DNA from: Ensifer sp. LC163 | GTDB taxonomy: Bacteria > Pseudomonadota > Alphaproteobacteria > Rhizobiales > Rhizobiaceae | Reading direction: 5' to 3' | Length of the DNA: 64,000 nt | Assembly (NCBI RefSeq): GCF_001695855.1 | Contig: NZ_MBSS01000056.1 | Span: forward strand, 203,977-267,976 | In this document: positions 18,154 through 26,954 of the stretch, piece after piece | Numbering within the stretch: the first letter of the stretch is position 1 | Layout of the letters: every line of letters starts with the position of its first letter | Position numbers and translations under genes: made by a program | The notes under the pieces: generated by a model | What the model saw: only the letters and a program-made list of their open reading frames with translations | Told to the model about the DNA's origin: nothing | Databases searched by the model: none

Positions 18154-19247
18154 GTGGTCTTCTCCAGAAATTCGTCGAAAATCTCACCCAATCGCCTCGC
18201 CGCAGCGGGAAAGGATCGCTCTTCGTGGACGAAGCGTCGAGCTTCGTCGCCAAGTTGTTGGCGGGTAAACGGTTCATCGATCAGGCGGCGGATCGCGGCG
18301 GCGTAGGCCTCGACGTCGCCCTCGGGCGTCAGCAATCCGGTCTCGCCATCCCTCACCACCTCCGGCACGCCGGCCGTCCGCTGCGCTATGACGGGCAGCC
18401 CTGCCGCCTGCGCCTCGAGATAGGCCAGCCCATAGGCTTCACCGCAGCCGGGCCAAAGATAAAGCCCGCTTTCGCTGAGGATGGCGGGAATGTCGCGCGC
18501 GTCCTTTTCGCCAAGCCAGAACAACCGATCCGCGGGCAATGCAGAAAAAGCATCGCGGACCTGCTGTCGGCACGGCCCGTCGCCGACAATGGTCATTGTC
18601 CAGGGCCGATCGACAAGCAACGCTAGCGAGCTCGCAAGCATGCGGTAACTGTTCAGCTTGTCGCCGCTGCGCATCATCGCCACGGCGACAAGACGGCAGC
18701 CATCAACGGCTGCGTGGGATTGCGACGAGAACGGGCTCGTATCGATGAAGGGAGGGAGCATTGTATGCCGGCAATCGGGCGCTGCCTCCAGCAGACCATC
18801 GCGGTCCCGCCGCGTCAGACAGATATTGACCGCCGCCTGCTCTATCGCGCGCAGTACATGGCGTTGGGCAACGGCGCGGACGCCCTCATTGCGACGGAGA
18901 GAGTAGGAGGCCTCCGCCGTGACGTAGGGAATGGAAAACTCGGCCGCAAGCCCCGGCCCTATCAGATCAGGTGCCTTGTAATAGGGGTGATAGCAAAACC
19001 AGGCATTCGGCGGCGTTTCGGCCAGCCAGAGGGTGCGAATCCGCTCCGCTTCCCCAACTGCGGCTGCCGTGATCGATGCGAACTGCGCCTCGCAAGCGTC
19101 CGCCATGAAGCTACGCAACTCGCTGGTAATCGACACCTCGTGCCCCGCTTGCCGCAGCGCGTCAATCAGCATGCGCGCCATCAGCCGGTCACCGGATGGA
19201 ACAGGGTGGCTGGGGGATTTCAGCGGCGCGTAAAAGGCGATTTTCAT
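18150..19247 (-). CDS. Glycosyltransferase family 4
   Basis: 365-aa GT-B glycosyltransferase. The N-terminus MKIAFYAPLKSPSHPVPSGD has the usual GT4 opening with a PSGD glycine loop. The C-terminal domain has LFWLGEKDARDIPAIL, LYLWPGCGEAYGLAYLEAQA (the GT4 EX7E-type region) and GLPVIAQRTAGVPEVV. It is coupled to the deacetylase gene through a 4-nt overlap. The ribosome site is weak. The donor sugar is unknown. Being next to a deacetylase suggests an N-acetylated sugar, by inference. Confidence 0.85.
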   Translation of the reverse strand: MKIAFYAPLKSPSHPVPSGDRLMARMLIDALRQAGHEVSITSELRSFMADACEAQFASITAAAVGEAERIRTLWLAETPPNAWFCYHPYYKAPDLIGPGLAAEFSIPYVTAEASYSLRRNEGVRAVAQRHVLRAIEQAAVNICLTRRDRDGLLEAAPDCRHTMLPPFIDTSPFSSQSHAAVDGCRLVAVAMMRSGDKLNSYRMLASSLALLVDRPWTMTIVGDGPCRQQVRDAFSALPADRLFWLGEKDARDIPAILSESGLYLWPGCGEAYGLAYLEAQAAGLPVIAQRTAGVPEVVRDGETGLLTPEGDVEAYAAAIRRLIDEPFTRQQLGDEARRFVHEERSFPAAARRLGEIFDEFLEKTT

Positions 19248-19339
19248 GCAGAGCGAGCTATCGCGCCTTCCTTTGGCGCTGTCAACGGCGGCGGGCAGTG
19301 CAAGCGCAGCCTTTGGGCTGCACTCGGACCCTCACCGGA

Positions 19340-19624
19340 TCAATCGATAGGTATGTCGTAGTAATCCCTCCGAACGAGCTTGAGCGATCGGTCCGGCTGG
19401 ATAATGTAAGTCTCTTTGACGAAGCTGTTTCCGCTCATGAAATTATGCGGCACGATGCTGCCGACCGGTGCTTTCGTCAGCTTGGTGCGCGGTTGCCCGC
19501 CATAGGTGATGCTGCCCGGAATCGGCGCCAGGTCAGGCGTCGTACAGCCGGCAAGTGCCAGGCCGAGCACCGCGAACAACACCAACGGCCCGCAGAAACG
19601 AGACACATGTCTAGGATCAATCAT
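19340..19624 (-). CDS. Small predicted lipoprotein
   Basis: 94-aa protein with a lipoprotein signal (LVLFAVLGLALAGC, cysteine near residue 29), then a short mature part of about 65 residues ending RDYYDIPID. It should be lipidated and anchored in the envelope. The ATG at 19624 lies 8 nt after GGAGG. A TTG 6 nt upstream is too close to that site. No family was recognised. It sits 92 nt upstream of the GT4 gene on the same strand and could be co-transcribed. Confidence 0.65.
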   Translation of the reverse strand: MIDPRHVSRFCGPLVLFAVLGLALAGCTTPDLAPIPGSITYGGQPRTKLTKAPVGSIVPHNFMSGNSFVKETYIIQPDRSLKLVRRDYYDIPID

Positions 19625-19872
19625 CACCAATGCCTCCTAAGGCCGGCCTGAAACAAGGTGCTTTGGGCCCACAGCGTCGCGCGTCAAGGATCACCTGCAA
19701 AGGTCGCGATAGCACATTAAACTCGCGGCATAACTCCGTAACTCGGCTCCAACTTGAGCGATCAAGCAATACCGCTTCTGCCGCCTTGCGCTCCATCTAG
19801 GGTCTGGACCTAGTCTTCGGATTGCCGTCGTCAAGAAAGGCGCCGAGCCGCTCAAGCAGACGTGATGCGAAA

Positions 19873-21327
19873 TTACTCTACGCCAGCGTCGGTAGCAGCC
19901 GGTGCCTGTGCCGTAGGCGCCGCTTTGGCATGTTCCGCCAACAGCCCGTAGGCCACGTAGTACTTGTAGATATTGCCGACATACTGAACCGTCTCGCGCC
20001 CAACAATCTCGGCGGCTGCATTTTCGACATTGCCGAACCAGAGGTCAGGATTGAGCCCCATATCCTTCGCCTTCGCCCGGAACTTGCGCAAGTTTCCCGG
20101 GCCGGCATTGTAGGCTGCAAATGCAAAGAGGAGCTGGTTGCGCGGCGTGATCGCGGGATCGGCGATGTAGGTGTCCACCAGGTGCCGGAGGTACTTCGAC
20201 CCTGCCTGGACGTTCAGATCCTGGTCCTTGTCGATCCCCTTGATGCCAACGGACTTGTCGGCCGCCGTCGACGGCAGGAGCTGCATGACGCCGACCGCAC
20301 CACGCGGGCTGCGCCTGGACTGATCGAGCTGGGACTCCTGATAGCCCTGCGCCATCAGCATGAGATAATCGAAGGAGTACGTGTCGCCGTGCTTGCGGAA
20401 AATCTCGACCAATTTCTGGAACCGCTCGACATCGGCCGGCGCATAGGCGCGCTTCAGCATCTTGTCGCTCTTGTAGTAGGAATTCTTCAGGATATTGCCA
20501 AAGGTCGTGCCGACGCGATGCGTTTTGACGAAGGCATCGAGCGTCGCTTTCAGTTTGGGACTATCCTTGCGGATCGCCCAGGCGATCTGCCCATGATCTG
20601 ACACCAGGATATCGTCGCGTACCTTGATATCCCTAAAGACCGTAGCCCAGATGTCGGCCTTGTACTTGTCGACAACCGTCCACGGCAACAGACCGGCATT
20701 GATCATCTCGAGCACATCTTCGTCCTCGAGATTTTCGTCCATATCCTTGATCGATATCGGTGCGCGGCCGGCCTTGACGAATCCGGCACTCAGCGCGACC
20801 AGATGCTCATGGTAGCTGCTGGACTTGCGCACGCGGACCTCCTGTCCGCTCAGATCGTCGACACTGGCAATGGCCGGCGCAGAGGGGCCGGTTACCAGCA
20901 CTTCCTTGGCCTCATCGAACAAAGGGGCAGTGAAATCGACCTTCGCCAATCGTGCTTCCGTTATCGTCAGGTTGCCCATCACGATGTCGCCACGCCCGTC
21001 CTCCAACGCCGTCAATAGCCGCGCTCGGGGCACAGGCACAAAGGCGATGCGAATTTTCTCGATCTCCCTCTTCCGCCCGGCATTGAGTTCCTTCTCCAAT
21101 GCCATCCCGAATTCCACCGCGGTGCCAAGCTGCCGGCCGCGATCGATGAAGTAGATGGTCTTGCTGAATGGAACGACGATCCGAATGAGGCGCCGCTTCT
21201 CCATGACGTCGAGATCGCCCAGATGCGGGGCGATGATCGCCTGGAACGTACTTTCGTTCGATTGCGCCTGCAGGTTCCCAATCCCAACGATCGCGAAGAG
21301 CAGCATGAACAATGCAAGCCGTTTCAT
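19873..21327 (-). CDS. MltF-like membrane-bound lytic transglycosylase
   Basis: 484-aa envelope protein that cleaves peptidoglycan glycan strands. Signal peptide MKRLALFMLLFAIVGIGNLQ, an amino-acid-binding (SBP_bac_3) domain at about 45-275, then an SLT lysozyme-like domain at about 315-460. The catalytic glutamate is E331 (YQESQLDQ), with GAVGVMQLLP and FAAYNAGPGN as family motifs. The order sensor domain - SLT domain is that of E. coli MltF. ATG at 21327 is 5 nt after GGGAGG. It starts 25 nt after the mechanosensitive channel gene, so they are probably one operon. Confidence 0.88.
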   Translation of the reverse strand: MKRLALFMLLFAIVGIGNLQAQSNESTFQAIIAPHLGDLDVMEKRRLIRIVVPFSKTIYFIDRGRQLGTAVEFGMALEKELNAGRKREIEKIRIAFVPVPRARLLTALEDGRGDIVMGNLTITEARLAKVDFTAPLFDEAKEVLVTGPSAPAIASVDDLSGQEVRVRKSSSYHEHLVALSAGFVKAGRAPISIKDMDENLEDEDVLEMINAGLLPWTVVDKYKADIWATVFRDIKVRDDILVSDHGQIAWAIRKDSPKLKATLDAFVKTHRVGTTFGNILKNSYYKSDKMLKRAYAPADVERFQKLVEIFRKHGDTYSFDYLMLMAQGYQESQLDQSRRSPRGAVGVMQLLPSTAADKSVGIKGIDKDQDLNVQAGSKYLRHLVDTYIADPAITPRNQLLFAFAAYNAGPGNLRKFRAKAKDMGLNPDLWFGNVENAAAEIVGRETVQYVGNIYKYYVAYGLLAEHAKAAPTAQAPAATDAGVE

Positions 21328-21352
21328 CTTGGCCTCCCCAGCCCGAGAAACC

Positions 21353-23506
21353 CTATTCCGGCGGTGCGCCCTCACCGAGCGCTGCTGCCGCATTCTTCTT
21401 GGCGATCGCATCGCGCGTCGCCGCAGCCGCGGCCGCGGTCTGCTCGTCGCCGGCCACCTGCACCGTCGGCGAGGCGAACGAGATGCCGTTCTTGTCGAAC
21501 GCCTCCTTGATCATCGCCTGCGCCCGGCGCCGGATCTGCGTCTGATGTCCCGGCTTCGTCGTCATCGCGAAGCTCAAGGTGATGCCGTAGTCGCCGAACG
21601 TCTCGACGCCCTTCATCTTCACCGTCTCGATGATCATCGGACCGAGTTCCGGATCTTCGAGAAGCGTCGCGCCGATGCCCTTCACCACCTTCTTCACCTT
21701 GGCGATGTCGGCCTCGTAGGAGACGTTGATCATGAACTTGTCGATCACCCAGTCGCGGCTCATGTTCTGGACGGCGCCAAGCGAGCCGAACGGCACGGTG
21801 AAGACCGGGCCGCGATGATGCCGCAGCTTCACCGAACGGATGCTGAAGGATTCGACCGTGCCCTTGTAGCTACCGCTTTGAATGTACTCGCCGATACGGA
21901 ACGCATCATCCGTCATGTAGAAGATCCCGCTGATGACATCCTTGACCAGGGTCTGCGAGCCAAAGCCGATGGCGACGCCAAAAACACCGGCGCCGGCGAT
22001 CAGCGGGCCGATCTGCACACCAAGGCCGGAGAGCACCATCAGCACCGCCACCACCAGGATGAAGGCCGCCAGGAAATTGCGCAGGATCGGCATCAGCGTC
22101 AGCAGGCGGGTGTTGCGGGCCCGTTGAGCGGGATCGGTCGTTTCGACGGCGGCATGCTTGACGCGCAGGCTGATCAGGCTCTTGATCAACTGCCATACCA
22201 GATCCGCCGCCAGCACGATGACGACACCGGCAAGCACGCCACGGAAGATCCGATTGAGGGCATCGTCCTGCACCATCATCGACGCGTTGACGCGGAAGAC
22301 AAGCGCCAGCCATCCCGCCGCCAGGGCAATGATCACCAGTCTGGCGCCGCGTTCGATCAGCACGTTGCGCATCACCCGCATGTCGTCGTCCGCCGCCGTG
22401 TCGAGCATCGTCTTGGCAAAGGCACTGGTGAAACGCAGGAGCGACGGCAGGCCGATGACATAAAGGCCGATCCAGAACAGCACCCGCATGTCCGCCACCC
22501 ACAGCAGCCAGAGCAGCACCAGGAAGGCGACCATCAGGATGTTGCCGACAACGCGGCGCGAGCCCGTGGTGGCGCCGACAGGCCGGCGCAGCACGGTGAG
22601 GATGGCAAGCGCCAGCACGACCAGACCGAGGGCGGCGGCAATCAGATTGCGCACGTCTGCGGAGATTGAAAGGGCGTGCATGGCGTCGCCAATGCCCCAT
22701 ATGGCGGCGGCCGCGCAGATAATCGCCACCGAGGAGCGGTACCAGAACCGGGCATCCTCAGTCGTCAGCGAGAGATAGCCAGTCCGGCCGGCCGGATCCG
22801 TCGCGTCAACCGGCCCGCCGGACAGCACCGCGGATGCGATGGTGATAAGCAGGCGAGCCCCGATCCAGGCAACCAGCAGCGGCGCGATGGTCTCTTCAAG
22901 CCGTGAGGGCCAGTCGGCCACAGCAAGCACGGTGGTCGTGGCGATCGCGAACACCAGCAGCGGCAGCACTTTGACGAGCATCGAACGCGCCGGCCCGGTC
23001 AACTGCGCAGAACTCAATGTCCGTCTCAGCAGATAACGCAGCAGGTATTCGGCGCCGTAACCGATCAACAGGATGAAGAAGAACCCTTTGAGGATCGGCG
23101 CCGTGCCATGGTTCTCCATCTCGCCCTGGAGACGGGTCCGCGCCGCATCGAACTCGGCACCGATGCGCGGCACCGCGTTGGTGATGCCGGTCATGTGGCG
23201 GCGGAGTTCGGCCGTCCAGCGGGCCGCAAACCCGCTCGCCGGCGCCGCATCGGCAGGTGCCGCTGCCGCAGGCGTCGTGCCGGCTGGCGTCGCCGGCTGT
23301 CTGGTGGCCAGCCATTGCCGGACCTCCGGATCGTCGAGCAATTCGATCAGTTGCTGAACCTTGGCCGGCTCTGCGGCCGGCGCGGTGGCTTGGGTCTGAG
23401 CCTGGCTCGCGGACACAAGTCCCAGAAACACCGTCAAAAAAGCTAGAATACGGGCCATTGAGCCCCAGAACCCACGTGGCGAACTGACACCGAACATACT
23501 GATCAT
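21353..23506 (-). CDS. MscS-family mechanosensitive ion channel
   Basis: 717-aa inner-membrane channel. A signal peptide or first helix (LAFLTVFLGLVSASQAQ) is followed by a periplasmic segment, about ten membrane helices, and the conserved pore-lining region AGAGVFGVAIGFGSQTLVKD (about 515-535). The beta domain (YIQSGSYKGTVESFSIRSVK) and a C-terminal cytoplasmic domain follow. It belongs to the larger MscK/YbdG-like group because of the extra helices. ATG at 23506 is used. An alternative ATG at 23458 (MARILAF) would shorten it by 16 residues. It forms a probable operon with the MltF-like gene, both acting in envelope turgor and wall homeostasis. Confidence 0.88.
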   Translation of the reverse strand: MISMFGVSSPRGFWGSMARILAFLTVFLGLVSASQAQTQATAPAAEPAKVQQLIELLDDPEVRQWLATRQPATPAGTTPAAAAPADAAPASGFAARWTAELRRHMTGITNAVPRIGAEFDAARTRLQGEMENHGTAPILKGFFFILLIGYGAEYLLRYLLRRTLSSAQLTGPARSMLVKVLPLLVFAIATTTVLAVADWPSRLEETIAPLLVAWIGARLLITIASAVLSGGPVDATDPAGRTGYLSLTTEDARFWYRSSVAIICAAAAIWGIGDAMHALSISADVRNLIAAALGLVVLALAILTVLRRPVGATTGSRRVVGNILMVAFLVLLWLLWVADMRVLFWIGLYVIGLPSLLRFTSAFAKTMLDTAADDDMRVMRNVLIERGARLVIIALAAGWLALVFRVNASMMVQDDALNRIFRGVLAGVVIVLAADLVWQLIKSLISLRVKHAAVETTDPAQRARNTRLLTLMPILRNFLAAFILVVAVLMVLSGLGVQIGPLIAGAGVFGVAIGFGSQTLVKDVISGIFYMTDDAFRIGEYIQSGSYKGTVESFSIRSVKLRHHRGPVFTVPFGSLGAVQNMSRDWVIDKFMINVSYEADIAKVKKVVKGIGATLLEDPELGPMIIETVKMKGVETFGDYGITLSFAMTTKPGHQTQIRRRAQAMIKEAFDKNGISFASPTVQVAGDEQTAAAAAATRDAIAKKNAAAALGEGAPPE

Positions 23507-23615
23507 ACCCCCAGCGACCGGCGGAGCGCCGATCGATTCCTGTCCTCATCCGCACAAACGCTAACACAGTCCCCGGCGTTTATACCAATTTCCGTTTTCG
23601 GTGCGCCTTTTCAGA

Positions 23616-26207
23616 TCAACGACGGCGGAAACCGCCACCGCCGCCACCATGAAATCCGCCGCCCCCACCGTGGAAGCCGCCGCCGCCCGAGAACCCACCG
23701 CCGCCGTGGAAGCCACCGCCACCAAATCCGCCGCTGCCACCGCCAAATCCGCCGGGGCGATCGAACCCACCCCCTCCGAAGCCCCCGCCGCTTGGGAAAT
23801 TCAACGGACGCTGGTCGAACGACTGATGCTCGAAGGAACGCTGGTTGCCGACCTGGCGCCCGGCGCGATCGATCGCCAAGTGGTCCGGCGCCCGATTGCC
23901 GATGGCGTTCCCGCCACCGGCCGGACCGCGATCGTCGATGCGCTTGTTCAGGTTCTGCGCCGCATCCGGGTGCTGGGTTGCGAACTGCTGACCGGCTCTC
24001 TTCGCATCCTGGATCGACGGCTTTTGAACCGGCTGCCAGCCGTCCGGTGTGTGCTTCTGCCATTGGCCATCGTCGCGACGATAGACATTGCCATCGCGTC
24101 CGGCATAGACGTCGCCGCCCTTGCCGCCGGCAACGAAGCCGTGATTGCCGTCGGAGGTGCGCCAATGGGCACCGGCGCCGCCGGCGGTCGAGCCGCCGCT
24201 GATCCGGGCGAAATCCGAACCGTGCTTGACCGCGGCCGTACCCCAGCTGCCATAGACATTGTGCCCGCCACGCGCGATCGCCGCATTGCCGGTGCGGGGA
24301 TTGTAGGCAGCGACAAAGCCGCGCTCGCCTGCCGGACCGTAGCCCGCGGCGCCACGGATATAGGTGCCGGTGCGCGGGTTGTAGGCAGCGCCGGCCGCGA
24401 TACCGCGATAGGGACCATAAGCGTAGCCATAGCGGCCGAACGTGCCGACCGCCGGATTGTAGAACGCGCCGACGCCATAGCTTACCGGGCGTGGATAATA
24501 GGGCCAGTAGCCGCCACCGGCCCAACCATAGTCCCAGTAGTCGTCATAGTACCAGCCGGTGCCGTAGACGAACGTGTCCCAGGCGAGGTAGGCCCCGAGA
24601 TAGCCCATGGTGTATCCGAACCAAACCGCGTCCGGCTCGGTGTCGTAGATGCGGACATAGGTAGCGTTGTAGACCGGCGATGACGGCGGGATCGTGTAGA
24701 TCTCGTCGGGGACGGCCTTTGCCACGGTGAACGGACCGGTCGGCGTATCGCCGACGAACCAGACGCCGTCCTTCAACACGAAGTACCTGTCGGCAACCTG
24801 GATCACCGTTTCATTGGTATTGACGGCATAGGTGAGCGCCGTTCCGTCGATCTTCTCGAATTTCGGGTCGCCGCTATAGGCGACCTCAACCTTCACCGAA
24901 CCGTCCAGCGAGACGCGGGCCTTTTCGGGAATACTGGCCTTCAACCTGGCTTCGGCATTTTCCGAGGTGCCCGGAACCGACGAGCGGACCGTGTAATAGG
25001 CGGCATCCTCCGGAATATTCTGGAAATCCTGGGGAAGGTTGGGGGTGGCGAAGGTCCAGGGGCCATCGAGCGACGCAGCCGAGAACCAGCGGCCGGAGAC
25101 GAGCACGTACCAGTTCGAATCCTGAGCCAGATAGAACACATCGCTCTCGGTGTTCGTCGCAATCTTCAGACCGGTGCCCGGCACGGCTTCGAGCTTCGGC
25201 TCGCCGTCGAAGACGAGCAGTTCCGACGGCGTGTCCGAATAGATGACCTTGGGCACCGCGCCCTCTCCGGCAGCCAGCGGAATGGCCGCCTTCGCGTCCT
25301 TCCAGTTGTCATCATCGGGCAATTTGCCGAACAGATCGGGAAGCGAGGTTACCGGCTGCCAGCCGCTCGACAGGTCTTTCGACTGAAGCCATGCCTTTTC
25401 GTTGCGAAGATAATAGGTGCTGTCGGCGTCGAGCTTGAACAGGTCCCAATTGGTGTTGACGGCAAAGGAGAGGCCTTCGGCGCCCTTGACCGGCGCGAAC
25501 ACCGCCTTGCCGTCGGTCTGCACCAGCAGCGCCGGCACCTTGCTGACGTAGATCGGCGGCGGATCGGCCTTCAGACCTTCGACATTGCCGAGCCGCTCAT
25601 AGTCGGCAAGGCTCGCGGTCAGCTTGTCCTCCGACAGCGTTATGGTGCCGACGGGCATCACCTTGCCGACCTCCAAGGCGAGGTCGGCCAGTTCCTGGCG
25701 ATCGAGAACCGAGAAATTGATCTCGTCGACCTTGATGTCGGAGACGACCACCTCGTCCGAGCCGCTGTCCGCCACGGTCTTGCCCGTCACCCCGATGACA
25801 CCGAAGATCGGCTTGGCATCGTCGGACTGCTTGTATTCGGCGGCGATCAGGGCGTCGAGATCGGTAAAATCCTTCCAGGCGTTCACCTGCGGCTGGTAGA
25901 GCGTGATCGTCGCCCCCTTGTCGGTCTTGTAGGCGCGCGGCCAGCCAAGGCCCTTCGGATCGGCATCGGCCAGGTACTTGCCGCTGACGAAACCGTCATT
26001 CCCTTCGAAGCTGACGGCGCACCAGGTCCCGGCATCGTCGCATTCCTTGACGTCGACCTGTGCGCCGGCGGCGATCTTGCCGAGGCTGTCGAACCCGGTG
26101 CCCGGCCCGGCGCGAAAATTGACCGATGCCGTCGTCGTGGCAGGGCCTGCGGCAGCCGTTCCCGAAGCAAGGGCGAGCAGGGTCAGGGTCAGGGGAAATC
26201 TGCGCAT
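23616..26207 (-). CDS. Large secreted SH3b protein with Gly-rich tail
   Basis: 863-aa exported protein. Signal peptide MRRFPLTLTLLALASGTAAAG, then a bacterial SH3 domain at about 24-85 (ASVNFRAGPGTGFDSLGKI), a long region with repeated WF...DGPW/TGPF segments, and an aromatic stretch around 555-590 (repeated Trp/Tyr/Gly). Near-repeat AAYNPRTG units follow, and the last 70 residues are built of GGGGFHGGGG-type repeats ending RRR. SH3b domains often bind peptidoglycan, so a cell-wall or surface role is likely. No full-length family is known to me. ATG at 26207 follows GGAGAAG. A GTAAC-type motif lies 92 nt upstream. Confidence 0.75.
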   Translation of the reverse strand: MRRFPLTLTLLALASGTAAAGPATTTASVNFRAGPGTGFDSLGKIAAGAQVDVKECDDAGTWCAVSFEGNDGFVSGKYLADADPKGLGWPRAYKTDKGATITLYQPQVNAWKDFTDLDALIAAEYKQSDDAKPIFGVIGVTGKTVADSGSDEVVVSDIKVDEINFSVLDRQELADLALEVGKVMPVGTITLSEDKLTASLADYERLGNVEGLKADPPPIYVSKVPALLVQTDGKAVFAPVKGAEGLSFAVNTNWDLFKLDADSTYYLRNEKAWLQSKDLSSGWQPVTSLPDLFGKLPDDDNWKDAKAAIPLAAGEGAVPKVIYSDTPSELLVFDGEPKLEAVPGTGLKIATNTESDVFYLAQDSNWYVLVSGRWFSAASLDGPWTFATPNLPQDFQNIPEDAAYYTVRSSVPGTSENAEARLKASIPEKARVSLDGSVKVEVAYSGDPKFEKIDGTALTYAVNTNETVIQVADRYFVLKDGVWFVGDTPTGPFTVAKAVPDEIYTIPPSSPVYNATYVRIYDTEPDAVWFGYTMGYLGAYLAWDTFVYGTGWYYDDYWDYGWAGGGYWPYYPRPVSYGVGAFYNPAVGTFGRYGYAYGPYRGIAAGAAYNPRTGTYIRGAAGYGPAGERGFVAAYNPRTGNAAIARGGHNVYGSWGTAAVKHGSDFARISGGSTAGGAGAHWRTSDGNHGFVAGGKGGDVYAGRDGNVYRRDDGQWQKHTPDGWQPVQKPSIQDAKRAGQQFATQHPDAAQNLNKRIDDRGPAGGGNAIGNRAPDHLAIDRAGRQVGNQRSFEHQSFDQRPLNFPSGGGFGGGGFDRPGGFGGGSGGFGGGGFHGGGGFSGGGGFHGGGGGFHGGGGGGFRRR

Positions 26208-26299
26208 CTTTGGCTTCTCCGACGTTGCCGCAATTGACTTTGTTGCAGGCGGGCATGGCCCTCATTGCTCAACAACATCGCTCCGCCGCGACCCGGCGC

Positions 26300-26316
26300 A
26301 AGTACGTAACAGTAAC
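26300..26316 (+). promoter_or_regulatory. GTAAC-type operator, copy 1 (SH3b gene)
   Basis: AAGTACGTAACAGTAAC, 92 nt upstream of the SH3b gene on the opposite strand, so read in gene direction it is GTTACTGTTACGTACTT. It shares at least 15 of 17 positions with four other copies in this window. The divergent XRE regulator starts 150 nt to the right and might also be affected. A further CGTAAC half-site follows at about 26323. Confidence 0.6.
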
Positions 26317-26466
26317 AACGGCCGTAACGTCGGCGATGCAAAGGGAGCGTTCGACGTCACGCAGCGCAATTATCCGTGTTTTGGCGCGTAGTGATTGCAT
26401 CGAGTCATTTATTCGAGCAAACTCATATGTATGATTTGATCACGCCTACATGCGGAGGAAACACAC

Positions 26467-26925
26467 GTGAACACAAAAGCACCCAGCCAGATTGATGTCT
26501 TTGTCGGTTCCCGCGTCAGGATGCGTCGGTTGATGGCCGGGTTGAGCCAGGAGAAGCTGGCGGACGGCCTCGGCATCACGTTCCAACAGGTTCAGAAGTA
26601 TGAAAAGGGCACGAATCGCATCGGAGCGAGTCGGTTGCAGGCAATCGCCGATGTTCTCGGCGTTCACCCCAGCTTTTTCTTCCAGGAAGGCGAAGAGGGT
26701 GCAGTTCCCCGGGCTGGTCTTGGCGATGTGCGCGAGCCCAACGAAATCTCGTCCTTCGTCTCGTCGAAGGAGGGTATTGCGCTCAATCGGGCCTTTCTGA
26801 AGATTACCGACCCGATCCTGCGCAAGAAGATCATTTCGCTGGTGGCCGCCGTCGCACAGACGCCCGAGGCAGAAACAGTCGCCGCCCACGGCAGCGCTGC
26901 GCACGCCCCCGACCTGCATGGATAG
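26467..26925 (+). CDS. XRE-family transcriptional regulator
   Basis: 152-aa DNA-binding protein with an N-terminal helix-turn-helix of the Cro/CI type (residues about 10-65). Key parts are MRRLMAGLSQEKLADGLG, QQVQKYEKGTNRI and RLQAIADVLGV. The rest is a short C-terminal region without a recognised domain. The start is GTG at 26467, 7 nt after GGAGG. It precedes the SARP-like regulator by 29 nt and is probably co-transcribed with it. It may control the peptide-modification genes downstream. Similar stand-alone XRE proteins are abundant in rhizobia, so the link is by position only. Confidence 0.85.
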   Translation: MNTKAPSQIDVFVGSRVRMRRLMAGLSQEKLADGLGITFQQVQKYEKGTNRIGASRLQAIADVLGVHPSFFFQEGEEGAVPRAGLGDVREPNEISSFVSSKEGIALNRAFLKITDPILRKKIISLVAAVAQTPEAETVAAHGSAAHAPDLHG

Positions 26926-26954
26926 GCGCCACCGGTTGCCGATGAGATAGCCAG

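Noticed and set aside
23620..23780. Gly-codon-rich tandem repeats as an assembly artefact or microsatellite
   Set aside because: The repeats stay in frame and form the Gly-rich tail of the SH3b protein up to a normal stop.
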